Assembly (NCBI GenBank): GCA_039024635.1
Contig: JBCCQA010000011.1
Span: 62,001 to 126,000, forward strand
Reading direction: 5' to 3'
DNA from: Kuafuiihalomonas sp039024635
GTDB taxonomy: Bacteria; Myxococcota; Kuafuiibacteriia; Kuafuiibacteriales; Kuafuiibacteriaceae
Length of the DNA: 64,000 bases
In this document: piece after piece, positions 8,625-16,970 of the stretch
Layout of the letters: each line of letters begins with the position of its first letter
Numbering within the stretch: position 1 is the first letter of the stretch
Notes under the pieces: generated by a model
The model's database searches: none
Told to the model about the DNA's origin: nothing
Seen by the model: only the letters and a program-made list of their open reading frames with translations
Made by a program: the position numbers and the translations under genes

Positions 8625-9941
8625 TCAGTACCGGTACCAGTCCGGCTTGAACGGTCCGTCGACCGGGAGGCCAAGGTAGTCAGCCTGTTTCTGATTGAGC
8701 TTGGTGAGCTTCACGCCGAGCCGGTCCAGGTGGAGCGCCGCGACCTTCTCATCCAGGCGCTTCGGCAAGATGTAGACCTTCTTCTCGTGGTCCTGCTCGT
8801 TCTTCCAGAGCTCGATCTGCGCCAAGACCTGGTTGGTGAACGAGGCGCTCATCACGAAAGAAGGGTGGCCAGTGGCGCAGCCCAGGTTCATGAGCCGACC
8901 CTGAGCCAGCAGCGTGATGTTGCGGCCGTTGGGCAGGGTGTAGTGGTCGACCTGGTCCTTGATCGGCGTCTTCTTTATCTCCGGGTTGTTGTTCAACCAG
9001 GCGACCTCGATCTCCGAGTCGAAGTGACCGATGTTCGACAGGATGGCTTCATGCTTCATCACCTTGATGTGCTCCGAGGTGATGACGTCGCAGCAGCCGG
9101 TCGCGGTCACGAAGATGTCGGCCTGAGGCGCGGCCTCGTCCATCGTGGTGACTTGGTAGCCCTCCATCGCGGCCTGCAGAGCGCAGATGGGATCCACCTC
9201 GACGATGAGCACGCGGGCCCCAGCCTGCTTGAGGGAGTCGGCGACGCCCTTGCCCACGTCACCGAAGCCAGCCACGCAGGCAACCTTACCGGCCACCATC
9301 ACGTCAGTGGCGCGGCGCAGGCCATCGATGCCCGACTCGCGGCAGCCGTAGAGGTTGTCGAACTTCGACTTGGTGACGGAGTCGTTCACGTTGATGGCGG
9401 CGCACTTGAGGATGCCCTTGCGCTCCATGTCATAGAGTCGATGCACGCCGGTTGTGGTCTCTTCCGAGACGCCGCGGATCGGGTCTTCGCCCTCGAAGAA
9501 CTGTGCGTACTTCTCGTGCACGTGGACGGTGAGGTCACCGCCGTCGTCCAAGATCATGTTGGGTGCTTTGCCGCCTTCGAAGGCCGCGAGCTGCTTGTCG
9601 AGGCACTCGACGTACTCTTCTTCGGTCTCGCCCTTCCAGGCGAAGACGGGAACGCCGGTCTTGGCGATGGCGGCGGCCGCGTGGTCCTGGGTCGAGTAGA
9701 TGTTGCAGGAGGTCCAGGTGACCTCGGCGCCCAGCTCGGTCAGGGTCTCGATGAGAACCGCGGTCTGGATGGTCATGTGGAGGCAGCCGGCGATGCGGGC
9801 GCCCTTGAGCGGCTTCTCTTTGCCGAACTCCTCACGGAGGGCCATCAGGCCAGGCATCTCGGTCTCGGCGATCTGGATTTCGTGCCGACCGAAGTCGGCG
9901 AGGCTGAGGTCTTTGACTTTGTACTTCTTCGTCTCGTCCAT
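8625..9941 (-). CDS. ahcY: Adenosylhomocysteinase
   Basis: A 438-residue cytoplasmic enzyme that hydrolyses S-adenosylhomocysteine to adenosine and homocysteine, relieving product inhibition of methyltransferases. Family blocks are clear: SCNIYSTQDHAAAAIA, the NAD-binding AGFGDVGKG, VTATGCCDVI, SNIGHFDSEI, LLAQGRLMNLGCATGHPSFVMS, and the C-terminal FKPDWYRY. The start ATG 9941 (MDETKKYKVKDLSLADFG) fits the family and has AGAAGAA upstream; the ORF extension to 9983 is not needed. Downstream of, and co-oriented with, a trans-sulfuration PLP enzyme that uses homocysteine-related substrates, so the pair forms a methionine-cycle unit, possibly with its own promoter between them. Confidence 0.98.
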   Translation of the reverse strand: MDETKKYKVKDLSLADFGRHEIQIAETEMPGLMALREEFGKEKPLKGARIAGCLHMTIQTAVLIETLTELGAEVTWTSCNIYSTQDHAAAAIAKTGVPVFAWKGETEEEYVECLDKQLAAFEGGKAPNMILDDGGDLTVHVHEKYAQFFEGEDPIRGVSEETTTGVHRLYDMERKGILKCAAINVNDSVTKSKFDNLYGCRESGIDGLRRATDVMVAGKVACVAGFGDVGKGVADSLKQAGARVLIVEVDPICALQAAMEGYQVTTMDEAAPQADIFVTATGCCDVITSEHIKVMKHEAILSNIGHFDSEIEVAWLNNNPEIKKTPIKDQVDHYTLPNGRNITLLAQGRLMNLGCATGHPSFVMSASFTNQVLAQIELWKNEQDHEKKVYILPKRLDEKVAALHLDRLGVKLTKLNQKQADYLGLPVDGPFKPDWYRY

Positions 9942-10010
9942 GGTTCTTCTTTCTTTCCGGGTAAGTCCGGTAAGAGGCTCCATCCGCCTATCCGGAACAA
10001 CGGATGAGGC

Positions 10011-10038
10011 AACGTACTCGCTCCGGGCGGCAAGTCAA
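10011..10038 (-). promoter_or_regulatory. Candidate promoter of ahcY
   Basis: Reading the minus strand: TTGACT (10038-10033), a 16-base spacer, then TACGTT (10016-10011). Transcription would start about 60 bases before ahcY. The leader can form a CATCCG/CGGATG stem (10006-10001 with 9986-9981). No match to the SAH riboswitch core was seen. Confidence 0.35.
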
Positions 10039-10057
10039 CGCCATGTGCCCCTTGAGC

Positions 10058-11230
10058 TCAAAGAGAGGCGCTGAGCGCGCGATCCAGGTCACCCAAGAGA
10101 TCGGCTTCGTCCTCTAACCCGATCGAGAGCCGCACGAAGCCTTCGGGTATACCTGCATCCAGCCGCTCCTCGGGGCTGAAGGAGCGATGGCTGGCCAAGC
10201 TTGGGATCAGGGCCAGGCTGTGGGCATCGCCGAGGCTGCCCGCCCGCTTGAACAGCCGGAGGGCATTGAGCGCCCGGCAGGCGCGCTCGTCTCCGCCCTC
10301 CAGGACGAAGGAGACCATGGCGCCGCCTCGGCCGCCCAGCTCCGAATGCACCTGCTCCGGGACGTCCAGGGTCGGATAGCGCACTGTACGCACCTGCGGG
10401 TGCTCGGCCAGGTGGCGAGCGACGGCGAGGGCGTTGCGGCAGTGCTTCTCCATTCGGAGATCCAAGGTCTTGATGCCGCGAAGAACGAGCCAGGCCACGA
10501 AGGGCGCGCAGTTGCCCCCCGCCAAGAGGAGCGATTTCCGTAGAGGGCGCATCAAGGCCTTGGGGCCTACCGCGACCCCGGCGATGAGGTCTCCGTGTCC
10601 GCCCAGGTACTTCGAAGCGCTGTGAATGACGACCTCCGCGCCGTGCTCGATGGGTCGGATAAGGGCGGGCGTGGCCAAGGTGCTGTCCACGACCAGGGTT
10701 AGGTCGTGACGCTTGGCCAGGGCTGACGCGCCGGCCAGGTCGGCCACTTCGAGGGTCGGATTGGTGATCGACTCGATGTAGAGGATCTTCGTTCGGGAGG
10801 TGATTGCCGCCTCCATCGCCGTCAGGTCGCCTGTCTGGGCGAAGCTGGTCTCCACGTTGAAGCGCGGGAGCATCTGGGTGAACAAGGCGTGCGAGCCTCC
10901 GTACACCGAGTGCGGCGCGACGATGTGATCTCCTGCCGAAAGAAGGGTCGTCATGACGCCGTGGATGGCAGCCATGCCCGATGCGAAGGCCACACCCTCC
11001 TCGGCCCCCTCGAGCTCCGCGGTGGCTCGCTCGAAGAGGTCCACGGTAGGATTCGTGAGGCGACTGTAGGCGTAGCCCCGCTTGGAGTGCCCGATGACCC
11101 GGTCCATCGACTCCATGCTCTCGAAGCCAAAAGAAGAGGTCTGGACGATGGGAGGCGCTATCGCTTCCGTCTCGACGTCGAGTTCCGTTCCGTGAACGTG
11201 GACGCTGCGGGTCGAAAAACCGTGGGACAT
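10058..11230 (-). CDS. PLP-dependent trans-sulfuration enzyme (cystathionine gamma-synthase / methionine gamma-lyase / sulfhydrylase family)
   Basis: A 390-residue Cys/Met-metabolism PLP enzyme. Visible family features are YSRLTNPT near the N-terminus, the phosphate-binding ASGMAAIHG, ESITNPTLEV, VVDSTLATP and the PLP lysine in HSASKYLGGHGD. The C-terminus SIGLEDEADLLGDLDRAL is typical. It acts on gamma-substituted amino acids such as O-acyl-homoserine, cystathionine or methionine. Sequence alone does not separate the subfamilies; the neighbouring ahcY supports a role in homocysteine/methionine metabolism. The start ATG 11230 (MSHGFSTRSVHVHG) matches family N-termini. Divergent from the 11300 gene, with 69 bases between. 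Confidence 0.93.
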   Translation of the reverse strand: MSHGFSTRSVHVHGTELDVETEAIAPPIVQTSSFGFESMESMDRVIGHSKRGYAYSRLTNPTVDLFERATAELEGAEEGVAFASGMAAIHGVMTTLLSAGDHIVAPHSVYGGSHALFTQMLPRFNVETSFAQTGDLTAMEAAITSRTKILYIESITNPTLEVADLAGASALAKRHDLTLVVDSTLATPALIRPIEHGAEVVIHSASKYLGGHGDLIAGVAVGPKALMRPLRKSLLLAGGNCAPFVAWLVLRGIKTLDLRMEKHCRNALAVARHLAEHPQVRTVRYPTLDVPEQVHSELGGRGGAMVSFVLEGGDERACRALNALRLFKRAGSLGDAHSLALIPSLASHRSFSPEERLDAGIPEGFVRLSIGLEDEADLLGDLDRALSASL

Positions 11231-11299
11231 CGTTTGGGCTCTATCACAGCCTGCCCGGCTTCTGGCGGCTCGCTCGCTTTTCGGGTTTTCTCAGCTGCG

Positions 11300-12424
11300 A
11301 TGCTGGCCTCGCTGCTTCTGGTCTCCCTGCTGAATCAGGCTCCGGCCGCCAAGTTCAAGTGTCCTCTCGACGCCGAACGAAAGGTGGAGCAACGTCCCAA
11401 CGCCATCGCCGTCTACTGCCTTGGACCGAATCTAGTGGGCGGCGTGGCCAAGAACGGACCCTATCTAGAGCTACGACCCGACGACCGCAGCCCGCGCTGG
11501 GCCGGGAGCTATATCAACGGCCGGCCTGACGGCAACTGGCGGCGCTTCGACCGACAGAAGAACGTCGTGGAGCGGCGGGTGTACCGAAACGGACGCCTCC
11601 TAAGTCGAACATTGGAAGAGGCGGCAGAAGGCGTGGACGGGCGATCCTCGGCATTCGGTGACGAAGACCTGTCCGAATTCGAAGGACCGGACGAACCCGA
11701 AGCGCAAGGCGGCGGTTTAGGACCCCAAGGTGCTTTGGAAGACACGACCGACAAGAGAGGTCTCACTCCGCGCTATGGCCTTTCCGAGGACGACTTCCAG
11801 GCTCAGCACCACGGCTTCGCCAACTCAGTCGGCGGCTTGGTTCAAGGAGACAGCGTCTTCGGTGTGGGGGCGACAGTGCTCTACTTCGTACCCACCCTCG
11901 ACCTCCGCTATCGCTACGGGCTGGCCAAGCCCATCGCCTTCGATGTGCGGCTCTCCACCATTGGCATCTTCAACCGCCTCCATCTTGGGCTGCGCAGCCG
12001 CCTCTTCGGCGACGAGCGTTTCTCTTTGTTCCTCGATACTCAGCTCGCCTCCAATGCTTTCTTCTTTCCTGGAGGATCGGGCATCGTGGACGTCCAAGGT
12101 TTCGACCTCGCCGGCATCCCAGGCCTGGGCGTTTCTTTCGGTGGTCCTAGGGTTCAGCTCAGTCTCGGCGCCCAGGTACCTCTCTACTTCTTTGAATTCA
12201 TAACATCGGAAGGTCTTGATGCTTCCGATTCTTTCCTTTCCCCACGCATACGTCCCTTCATCGGGCTGGACGTCGTGGCGGGAGAGAAGACCTCCATCTA
12301 CGCCACCTTGGAAGTGGAGGCCGACCTCGATCCTAGCTCACTGGCTAGCCTTTCCGAGGCAACCTTTTTCTGGTGGTCGATCGGCGTCGCTTTCGACCTT
12401 CACCGGCGGAAGTCCATCTACTGA
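11300..12424 (+). CDS. Secreted MORN/YwqK-like repeat protein with C-terminal beta-barrel-like domain
   Basis: A 374-residue hypothetical exported protein. It starts with a signal peptide (MLASLLLVSLLNQAPA, cleavage near APAAK). It then has a short YwqK/MORN-like segment (YINGRPDGNWRRFD, VYRNGRL), an acidic, low-complexity linker, and a C-terminal 200-residue region of alternating hydrophobic strands (for example LRYRYGLAKPIAFDVRLS) typical of outer-membrane barrels. ATG 11300 was chosen because it begins the signal peptide; the ORF extends to 10889 but that part overlaps the divergent PLP-enzyme gene. The stop overlaps the convergent DUF4340 gene by 7 bases. Function unknown; probably envelope-located. 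Confidence 0.7.
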   Translation: MLASLLLVSLLNQAPAAKFKCPLDAERKVEQRPNAIAVYCLGPNLVGGVAKNGPYLELRPDDRSPRWAGSYINGRPDGNWRRFDRQKNVVERRVYRNGRLLSRTLEEAAEGVDGRSSAFGDEDLSEFEGPDEPEAQGGGLGPQGALEDTTDKRGLTPRYGLSEDDFQAQHHGFANSVGGLVQGDSVFGVGATVLYFVPTLDLRYRYGLAKPIAFDVRLSTIGIFNRLHLGLRSRLFGDERFSLFLDTQLASNAFFFPGGSGIVDVQGFDLAGIPGLGVSFGGPRVQLSLGAQVPLYFFEFITSEGLDASDSFLSPRIRPFIGLDVVAGEKTSIYATLEVEADLDPSSLASLSEATFFWWSIGVAFDLHRRKSIY

Positions 12425-13833
12425 GCGAAGTCGGTCACCCGAAGTGGAAGGTCCTCCAGGACCTTTCGAGGCACCGTGTAGACGGGTCCATCTTGGCCTC
12501 GCACATAAAAGCCTCCGGTATCCGACAGGTCGCCGATCGTGATCACACCCAGGGTCTCGCCCCCTCGACCCTGAAACCCGAAGCGACGCGAGGGCGGCTG
12601 AAGCAGCCAGCGGCCCAGCTCTTCGGCGCTCGGCTCTTCGCTCACCAGCTCCACGCCCTTCAGCGTGGAGAGCTTCTTCAAGAGGGGCTCCACCGCGTCG
12701 GACGCCAATCGATGTTCCTGGCTCGCGTCCGCCGAACCCGCTTTTCGCTCCAAGCGCCAAGCGTCCTCTGCCCGCGTTAGGCTGGCGAACTCCAAGCCGA
12801 AGATCAGGAAGACCTTGCTGACCTCCTTGGGTCTGAATTCGGCCAGGCTTCGGTCTCGGAGCAGGAAGGGATCCAGGGTCAGCAGCTCTTTGGCCGGCGG
12901 GGGATAGAGCTGCATCAAGCTCCCGTCGATCCAGGCCAAGGGCTTCGCCTCGGGGGTGTTCTTGCTCGCTGCTACACCGACGGTGGCCCTTCGGACGAGG
13001 CCGCTTGGGTGGCGCACGCTGAGGGTGAATGCAGTTCGCCACTTGGGAGCCTTCATCGTCTCCAGCGCGCTCTCGAGGTCGTGAGCGCCGTCGACGAGCC
13101 ATCGGTCCGCTTCCAGACGAAGAAAGGCGGCGGCCATCGCCACCGCGGCCTGACCCTCATCTGCAGGATGGAAGGCGCCGCCGTCGATGGAGGCCTGCAG
13201 GCCGCTCGTGCTCGTTCGCAGGGTCCAGCCTCTGCCGTCTTCGCGCTCTATGCCCAGCGTCTCGATTTGCGCTCGGTCGAAAGGGAGCACTCGCTTGTTC
13301 CTGAACTCGTCGATGGGTCTAAGACTGGACCAAAGCACCGAGGGTTCGGCGACGAAAACCGCCCCCTCGTCGGCGCGGGCGTACACCGTCGACTCCAGGG
13401 GATGGAGCTTCCCGAGGCTCAAGCCATGACGTTCACCCGAAGCGAGGGCGAGCTCGATTCGAACTCTTGGATCGTTCAGGCCCGACTGGGCCAGGTCCTT
13501 GGTCGACGGTGCACTGTAGACCTCTCGCGTTGCGGCCAGACCCGCCACCCGCACCAGCACGGCCTCCAAGGGCTCGGCGTGTCCCGGCCACGAGTAGGGT
13601 TCGGCGATCCGCCAGCCGAAGACCTCGTCCCGTTCGAAACGAAAGCTGCCGTGGGTACTGGTCACGGTGCCCCACGCGACGTCGTCGGGGCCGAAAGAGA
13701 AGGGGCGCTCCGCGTCGTAGCGGGCCTGGGCCCGCTCGGTGGAGCTCGGGGCAGTGGTCGAGATCCAGATCAGGGCTCCGACGCCCAGCAGGGCGACCCC
13801 GGCGGCCAAGAGCGTTCGTTGGAGTCGCGTCAT
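12418..13833 (-). CDS. DUF4340 domain-containing membrane-anchored protein
   Basis: A 471-residue protein with one N-terminal transmembrane segment (LLAAGVALLGVGALIWI) and a large periplasmic part with DUF4340 repeats, typified by FGWRIAEP and LVDGAHDLESAL segments. DUF4340 proteins are usually encoded next to Gld-like ABC transporters and GldG-type auxiliary proteins, exactly the context here. It starts 6 bases after the GldG-like gene and is the last gene of the six-gene run. The molecular role of DUF4340 is not established; a partner of the ABC complex in the envelope is the inference. Confidence 0.85.
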   Translation of the reverse strand: MTRLQRTLLAAGVALLGVGALIWISTTAPSSTERAQARYDAERPFSFGPDDVAWGTVTSTHGSFRFERDEVFGWRIAEPYSWPGHAEPLEAVLVRVAGLAATREVYSAPSTKDLAQSGLNDPRVRIELALASGERHGLSLGKLHPLESTVYARADEGAVFVAEPSVLWSSLRPIDEFRNKRVLPFDRAQIETLGIEREDGRGWTLRTSTSGLQASIDGGAFHPADEGQAAVAMAAAFLRLEADRWLVDGAHDLESALETMKAPKWRTAFTLSVRHPSGLVRRATVGVAASKNTPEAKPLAWIDGSLMQLYPPPAKELLTLDPFLLRDRSLAEFRPKEVSKVFLIFGLEFASLTRAEDAWRLERKAGSADASQEHRLASDAVEPLLKKLSTLKGVELVSEEPSAEELGRWLLQPPSRRFGFQGRGGETLGVITIGDLSDTGGFYVRGQDGPVYTVPRKVLEDLPLRVTDFAQ

Positions 13834-13839
13834 GACCGG

Positions 13840-15441
13840 TCAGCGCCGTCGCCTCAGGGCCCAGACGGAGAAGCCGAAGCCTACGATAAGCAAGGGGAGG
13901 AGGTTCACGGCGAAGAACATGATCCCATAGTGCTGCATGGCCGTGATGGCGAGGCGATCTCCACTTCGCTGACGCGGCCGCACGGTGACGCGATCCACTT
14001 CGTTCAACAGCCAGTTGGCCGTGTTGACCAATAGATCTCGATTCGCCCCCACGCCGATGAGGCGATTCGAGGCAAAGTCTGCATCGCCAAAGACGACGAC
14101 TCGACTCTCATCGGCCCGGGCGTCCACGGCTCCGGCAGTTCCACGGCCGATGGCCACTGCGATGGCGATCGGACCGGGGGCATCCGGACCGTCCAGGCGC
14201 CAAGGAGGCGAAGCCAGTGGATCGGCCTCCGCCCAGCTCTCTTCGCTGGTCCGAAGAAGCGTCGTCGTGTTCAGCGCACCCAACGCGGGTTGGACGCTTC
14301 GGACCCTCAGGAAAAGGGTGGGCTGACCCTGGATGGGACGGGTGATGGGATGCGCTTCATAGCTTCGGATGAGAGGCGCGTCTGGTCCGAAGCCGAGGGA
14401 CTGACCCACCGGACTCTGGTCGACCACGAGATCGTCGCCCACGTTCACGCCGAGCTCCTCGAAGAGCGGACCCAGGTTTGAGATGGGGCTCCCCGGATCC
14501 AGAAGAATGAGTCCGTGGCCCCCCGCTTCGAGAAAGCGGTCCAGTGCCTCGGCCTCGGAGGGCAGGAGTTCGATGCGCGGAGCGACGAGCACGAGCAGTT
14601 CGGCGTCTTCCGGGAGTGCATCCAAGCGGCTGTTCTCGACCTCATAGCCGTCGGCCCGAAGGGCGGCCGCGGCCTGGCCCATGGCGGCCTCGGTCTTCTT
14701 GTCTTCGGCTGAGGGTTCACCGTGGCCCTCCACGAAGACCACGTGGCGGACCGGTCGATCCAGCAGGTCAATGAGCGCGTTCGTGAGGCCGTCCTCGGTG
14801 GGGCGCTCGATCTTCACGTGGCGGCTTTCAGTGGCGAGGACGATGCGCGCGCTCTTGGCGTCCAGCTCGAAGCGCTCGATCAAGGGGGCAGGGACTCTAT
14901 CTGGGTCGATGAACTCGAGCTGAAGCTGGTCGGTGAACTGTCGATAGAGTCGAATCTGCTCTCCGAGGATGCCCCGCTGCTGGTTCTCGGACTTCAGGAA
15001 GCCGTACACGAAGACCGGACGGTCCAGCCGCTCGGCCACCTGCTGGGACTGGGGCTGTAGGGTGTAGAGGCGGTCCCGGGTGAGATCCCATTCCTGTTCC
15101 CACTGAACGACCCCATAGTTCGTGGCCACGACGAGGCCCAGGACCCCGACGAATATCACGACCTCGAGAGCAAGCAGCGGGCTCGACCGCCCTCGAACCG
15201 CTCGACCGATGGCCGCCCGATTCGTCGCCACGTAGACCACCAAGCCGACCAGGCCGAAGGCTACGTTGCCGGCCGAAAGGGGCCCGAGTCGAGGCTCGAT
15301 GACCACCAGCACGATGCCGAAGACGAGGGCCGTAGTGCCCAGCACGCCCAGCACCAGTCCGATGGTAGCGCTCCAAGGCACCGCGCTCAGGCGACCCTCT
15401 CGGGTCGTGTCTCGACCTGCTTTGTCCTCGTTCAGCGCCAC
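13840..15441 (-). CDS. GldG-like ABC transport system auxiliary protein
   Basis: About 533 residues. Two or three N-terminal transmembrane helices (TIGLVLGVLGTTALVFGIVLVV; NVAFGLVGLVVYVAT; LALEVVIFVGVLGLVVAT) precede a large periplasmic ABC-type uncharacterised transport (GldG) domain starting at WDLTRDRLYTLQPQSQQVAERL. A final C-terminal transmembrane helix ends in ALRRRR. GTG 15441 overlaps the permease stop by 10 bases (GTGGCGCTGA), so the two are probably translationally coupled; the ORF extension further upstream overlaps the permease gene and is a shadow. GldFG homologues occur in many bacteria and do not by themselves imply gliding. Confidence 0.88.
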   Translation of the reverse strand: MALNEDKAGRDTTREGRLSAVPWSATIGLVLGVLGTTALVFGIVLVVIEPRLGPLSAGNVAFGLVGLVVYVATNRAAIGRAVRGRSSPLLALEVVIFVGVLGLVVATNYGVVQWEQEWDLTRDRLYTLQPQSQQVAERLDRPVFVYGFLKSENQQRGILGEQIRLYRQFTDQLQLEFIDPDRVPAPLIERFELDAKSARIVLATESRHVKIERPTEDGLTNALIDLLDRPVRHVVFVEGHGEPSAEDKKTEAAMGQAAAALRADGYEVENSRLDALPEDAELLVLVAPRIELLPSEAEALDRFLEAGGHGLILLDPGSPISNLGPLFEELGVNVGDDLVVDQSPVGQSLGFGPDAPLIRSYEAHPITRPIQGQPTLFLRVRSVQPALGALNTTTLLRTSEESWAEADPLASPPWRLDGPDAPGPIAIAVAIGRGTAGAVDARADESRVVVFGDADFASNRLIGVGANRDLLVNTANWLLNEVDRVTVRPRQRSGDRLAITAMQHYGIMFFAVNLLPLLIVGFGFSVWALRRRR

Positions 15442-16226
15442 CGGTTCGACTCCACGACCCGCTGGGTCACGATGAGGCCGGCCAAGGTCAAGGAAAGGAA
15501 ATAGACCAGGTCTTCGGCCAAGAGCCGGCCCTGAAAGGCTCGGTTCACGTGGGAAAGCGGAGAGGCGTAGTCCAGCACCGTCTGCCAGTCTCCCTCCAGC
15601 CGGTTGGCCACGAAGGGCAGAGTGTAGCTCAGGAGGAGCGTCGCGAAGGTCAGAAGGGCGGCCACGATCTGGGAGTCGGTCAACGAAGACATGAGCATCC
15701 CGAGGGCGATGAAGCTCGACCCCATCAGCGTGGCCATGAGGACCGAAACCAAGACAGGACTCCACTCCACGGCGCTCGAAGTCCCGGTCGTCGTCCCGTA
15801 GGCCTCCAAGATGAAGGGAAAGACGAGAGGGATGAACGACATGACGAGGATAAGGACCCAGGTCGCGATGAACTTCCCGAGCACGATTTGCCAGGAGCTG
15901 ATCGGCGTCGTCATGAGCAGCTCGAATGTGTTTTGGTTCTTCTCCTCCGCCAGCAGGCGCATGGTGAGAAAGGGGACGAAGAAGAGGAACATCCACACCC
16001 CGGTCGAGAACATCGGCGTGAGGATGGCGTCGTTGAAGTTCAGTCGCTCCAACATCTGGGGCTGCTGCTGGGACAGGAAGATGGCTGTTCGCTGCTGGTA
16101 TTGATTCAGGGAGGACACGAAGACCAGCCCCATGAGGAAAGCGTAGGCCCCGAGGCCGGCGTAGGCGATGGTGGTGGTAAAGAAGATGCTCAGCTCCTTG
16201 CGAGCTATGGCGAACAGGCCTCTCAT
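15432..16226 (-). CDS. ABC-2 type transporter permease (GldF-like)
   Basis: A 264-residue integral membrane protein with about six transmembrane helices and the ABC-2 permease pattern: the N-terminal RGLFAIARKELSIFFTTTIAY, then RLLAEEKNQNTFELLMTTPIS before the central helices. It begins one base after the ATPase stop and overlaps the GldG-like gene. Together with the ATPase it should form the membrane core of an exporter of unknown substrate. Length and topology fit the GldF family. Confidence 0.92.
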   Translation of the reverse strand: MRGLFAIARKELSIFFTTTIAYAGLGAYAFLMGLVFVSSLNQYQQRTAIFLSQQQPQMLERLNFNDAILTPMFSTGVWMFLFFVPFLTMRLLAEEKNQNTFELLMTTPISSWQIVLGKFIATWVLILVMSFIPLVFPFILEAYGTTTGTSSAVEWSPVLVSVLMATLMGSSFIALGMLMSSLTDSQIVAALLTFATLLLSYTLPFVANRLEGDWQTVLDYASPLSHVNRAFQGRLLAEDLVYFLSLTLAGLIVTQRVVESNRWR

Positions 16227-16227
16227 C

Positions 16228-16938
16228 TCAGGACACGGCGAGGCTTGCGAATACCTCTTCCAGCGGCGCTTCTCGCTCCAGCTCCGCGATGGGGGCGTCG
16301 GCCACGATGTGACCCCGAGCTACCATGATGATGCGCTGGCACACGGCCTTCACTTCGCTGAGGATGTGGGTGGACAAGAGAACCGTTCGTCGATCGTCCT
16401 CACCGATCCGGAGCAGGAGCTCACGCACCTGCTGAATCTGAATCGGGTCGAGGCCAACCGTCGGCTCGTCCATGATAAGTACCGTCGGGTCTCCGAGGAG
16501 CGCTTGGGCCATGCCTACTCGCTGACGGTAGCCTTTCGATACGTTGCGGATGAGTCGATTCAATACGTGGTCCACGCCCGCTTCCAACGCGACCCGGTCG
16601 ACCTCGGTCTTCTTCTCACGACGGGGCACGCCTTTGAGGTCGGCCACGAAGGCCAAGTAGCCCTGGACCGTCATGTCCAAGTACACCGGCGGGAGCTCGG
16701 GCAGGTAGCCGATCTTTCGTTTCACTTCCATGGGCCGGTCGAAGACGTCGATGCCTGCGACCTTGGCTGAGCCCGATGTCGCCGGCATGGAGCCAGTGAG
16801 GATCCGCATCGTCGTCGATTTGCCCGCGCCGTTGGGTCCCAGAAAGCCCACGACTTCCCCTGGCTGGATGGAGAAGTCGAGCCCGTCGATCGCGACGTTG
16901 TCTCGGTAACGCTTGGTCAGCCCTCGGACCTCGATCAC
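16228..16938 (-). CDS. ABC transporter ATP-binding protein (GldA-like)
   Basis: A 236-residue ATPase with Walker A GPNGAGKS, a degenerate signature NVSKGYRQRVG (SKGYRQ instead of LSGGQ, usual in this subfamily), Walker B VLIMDEP and the switch histidine in LLSTHILSEV. GTG 16938 (VIEVRGLTKRYRDN) was chosen because it begins the first beta-strand of the fold; the ORF extends to 17046 into the upstream gene. It energises the adjacent permease. It lies 32 bases downstream of the cysteine desulfurase gene. Confidence 0.94.
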   Translation of the reverse strand: MIEVRGLTKRYRDNVAIDGLDFSIQPGEVVGFLGPNGAGKSTTMRILTGSMPATSGSAKVAGIDVFDRPMEVKRKIGYLPELPPVYLDMTVQGYLAFVADLKGVPRREKKTEVDRVALEAGVDHVLNRLIRNVSKGYRQRVGMAQALLGDPTVLIMDEPTVGLDPIQIQQVRELLLRIGEDDRRTVLLSTHILSEVKAVCQRIIMVARGHIVADAPIAELEREAPLEEVFASLAVS

Positions 16939-16970
16939 CGACCCGTTTCGAGTACACGAGGGCCTTTGCG

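Noticed and set aside
8394..10007. 537-codon plus-strand ORF antisense to ahcY
   Set aside because: High-GC shadow of the highly conserved ahcY gene; no independent protein signature.
9942..10057. SAH or SAM riboswitch before ahcY
   Set aside because: The leader has a CATCCG/CGGATG stem but lacks the conserved GGAGCGCUGC-type SAH core and any SAM motif I know.
10052..10061. TTGAGCTCAA palindrome at the PLP-enzyme stop as a terminator
   Set aside because: Only three pairs would remain outside a four-base loop; not stable enough to call.
13840..15996. 718-codon ORF start of the GldG-like gene
   Set aside because: The part upstream of 15441 overlaps the well-supported permease gene in another frame and has no protein-like features.
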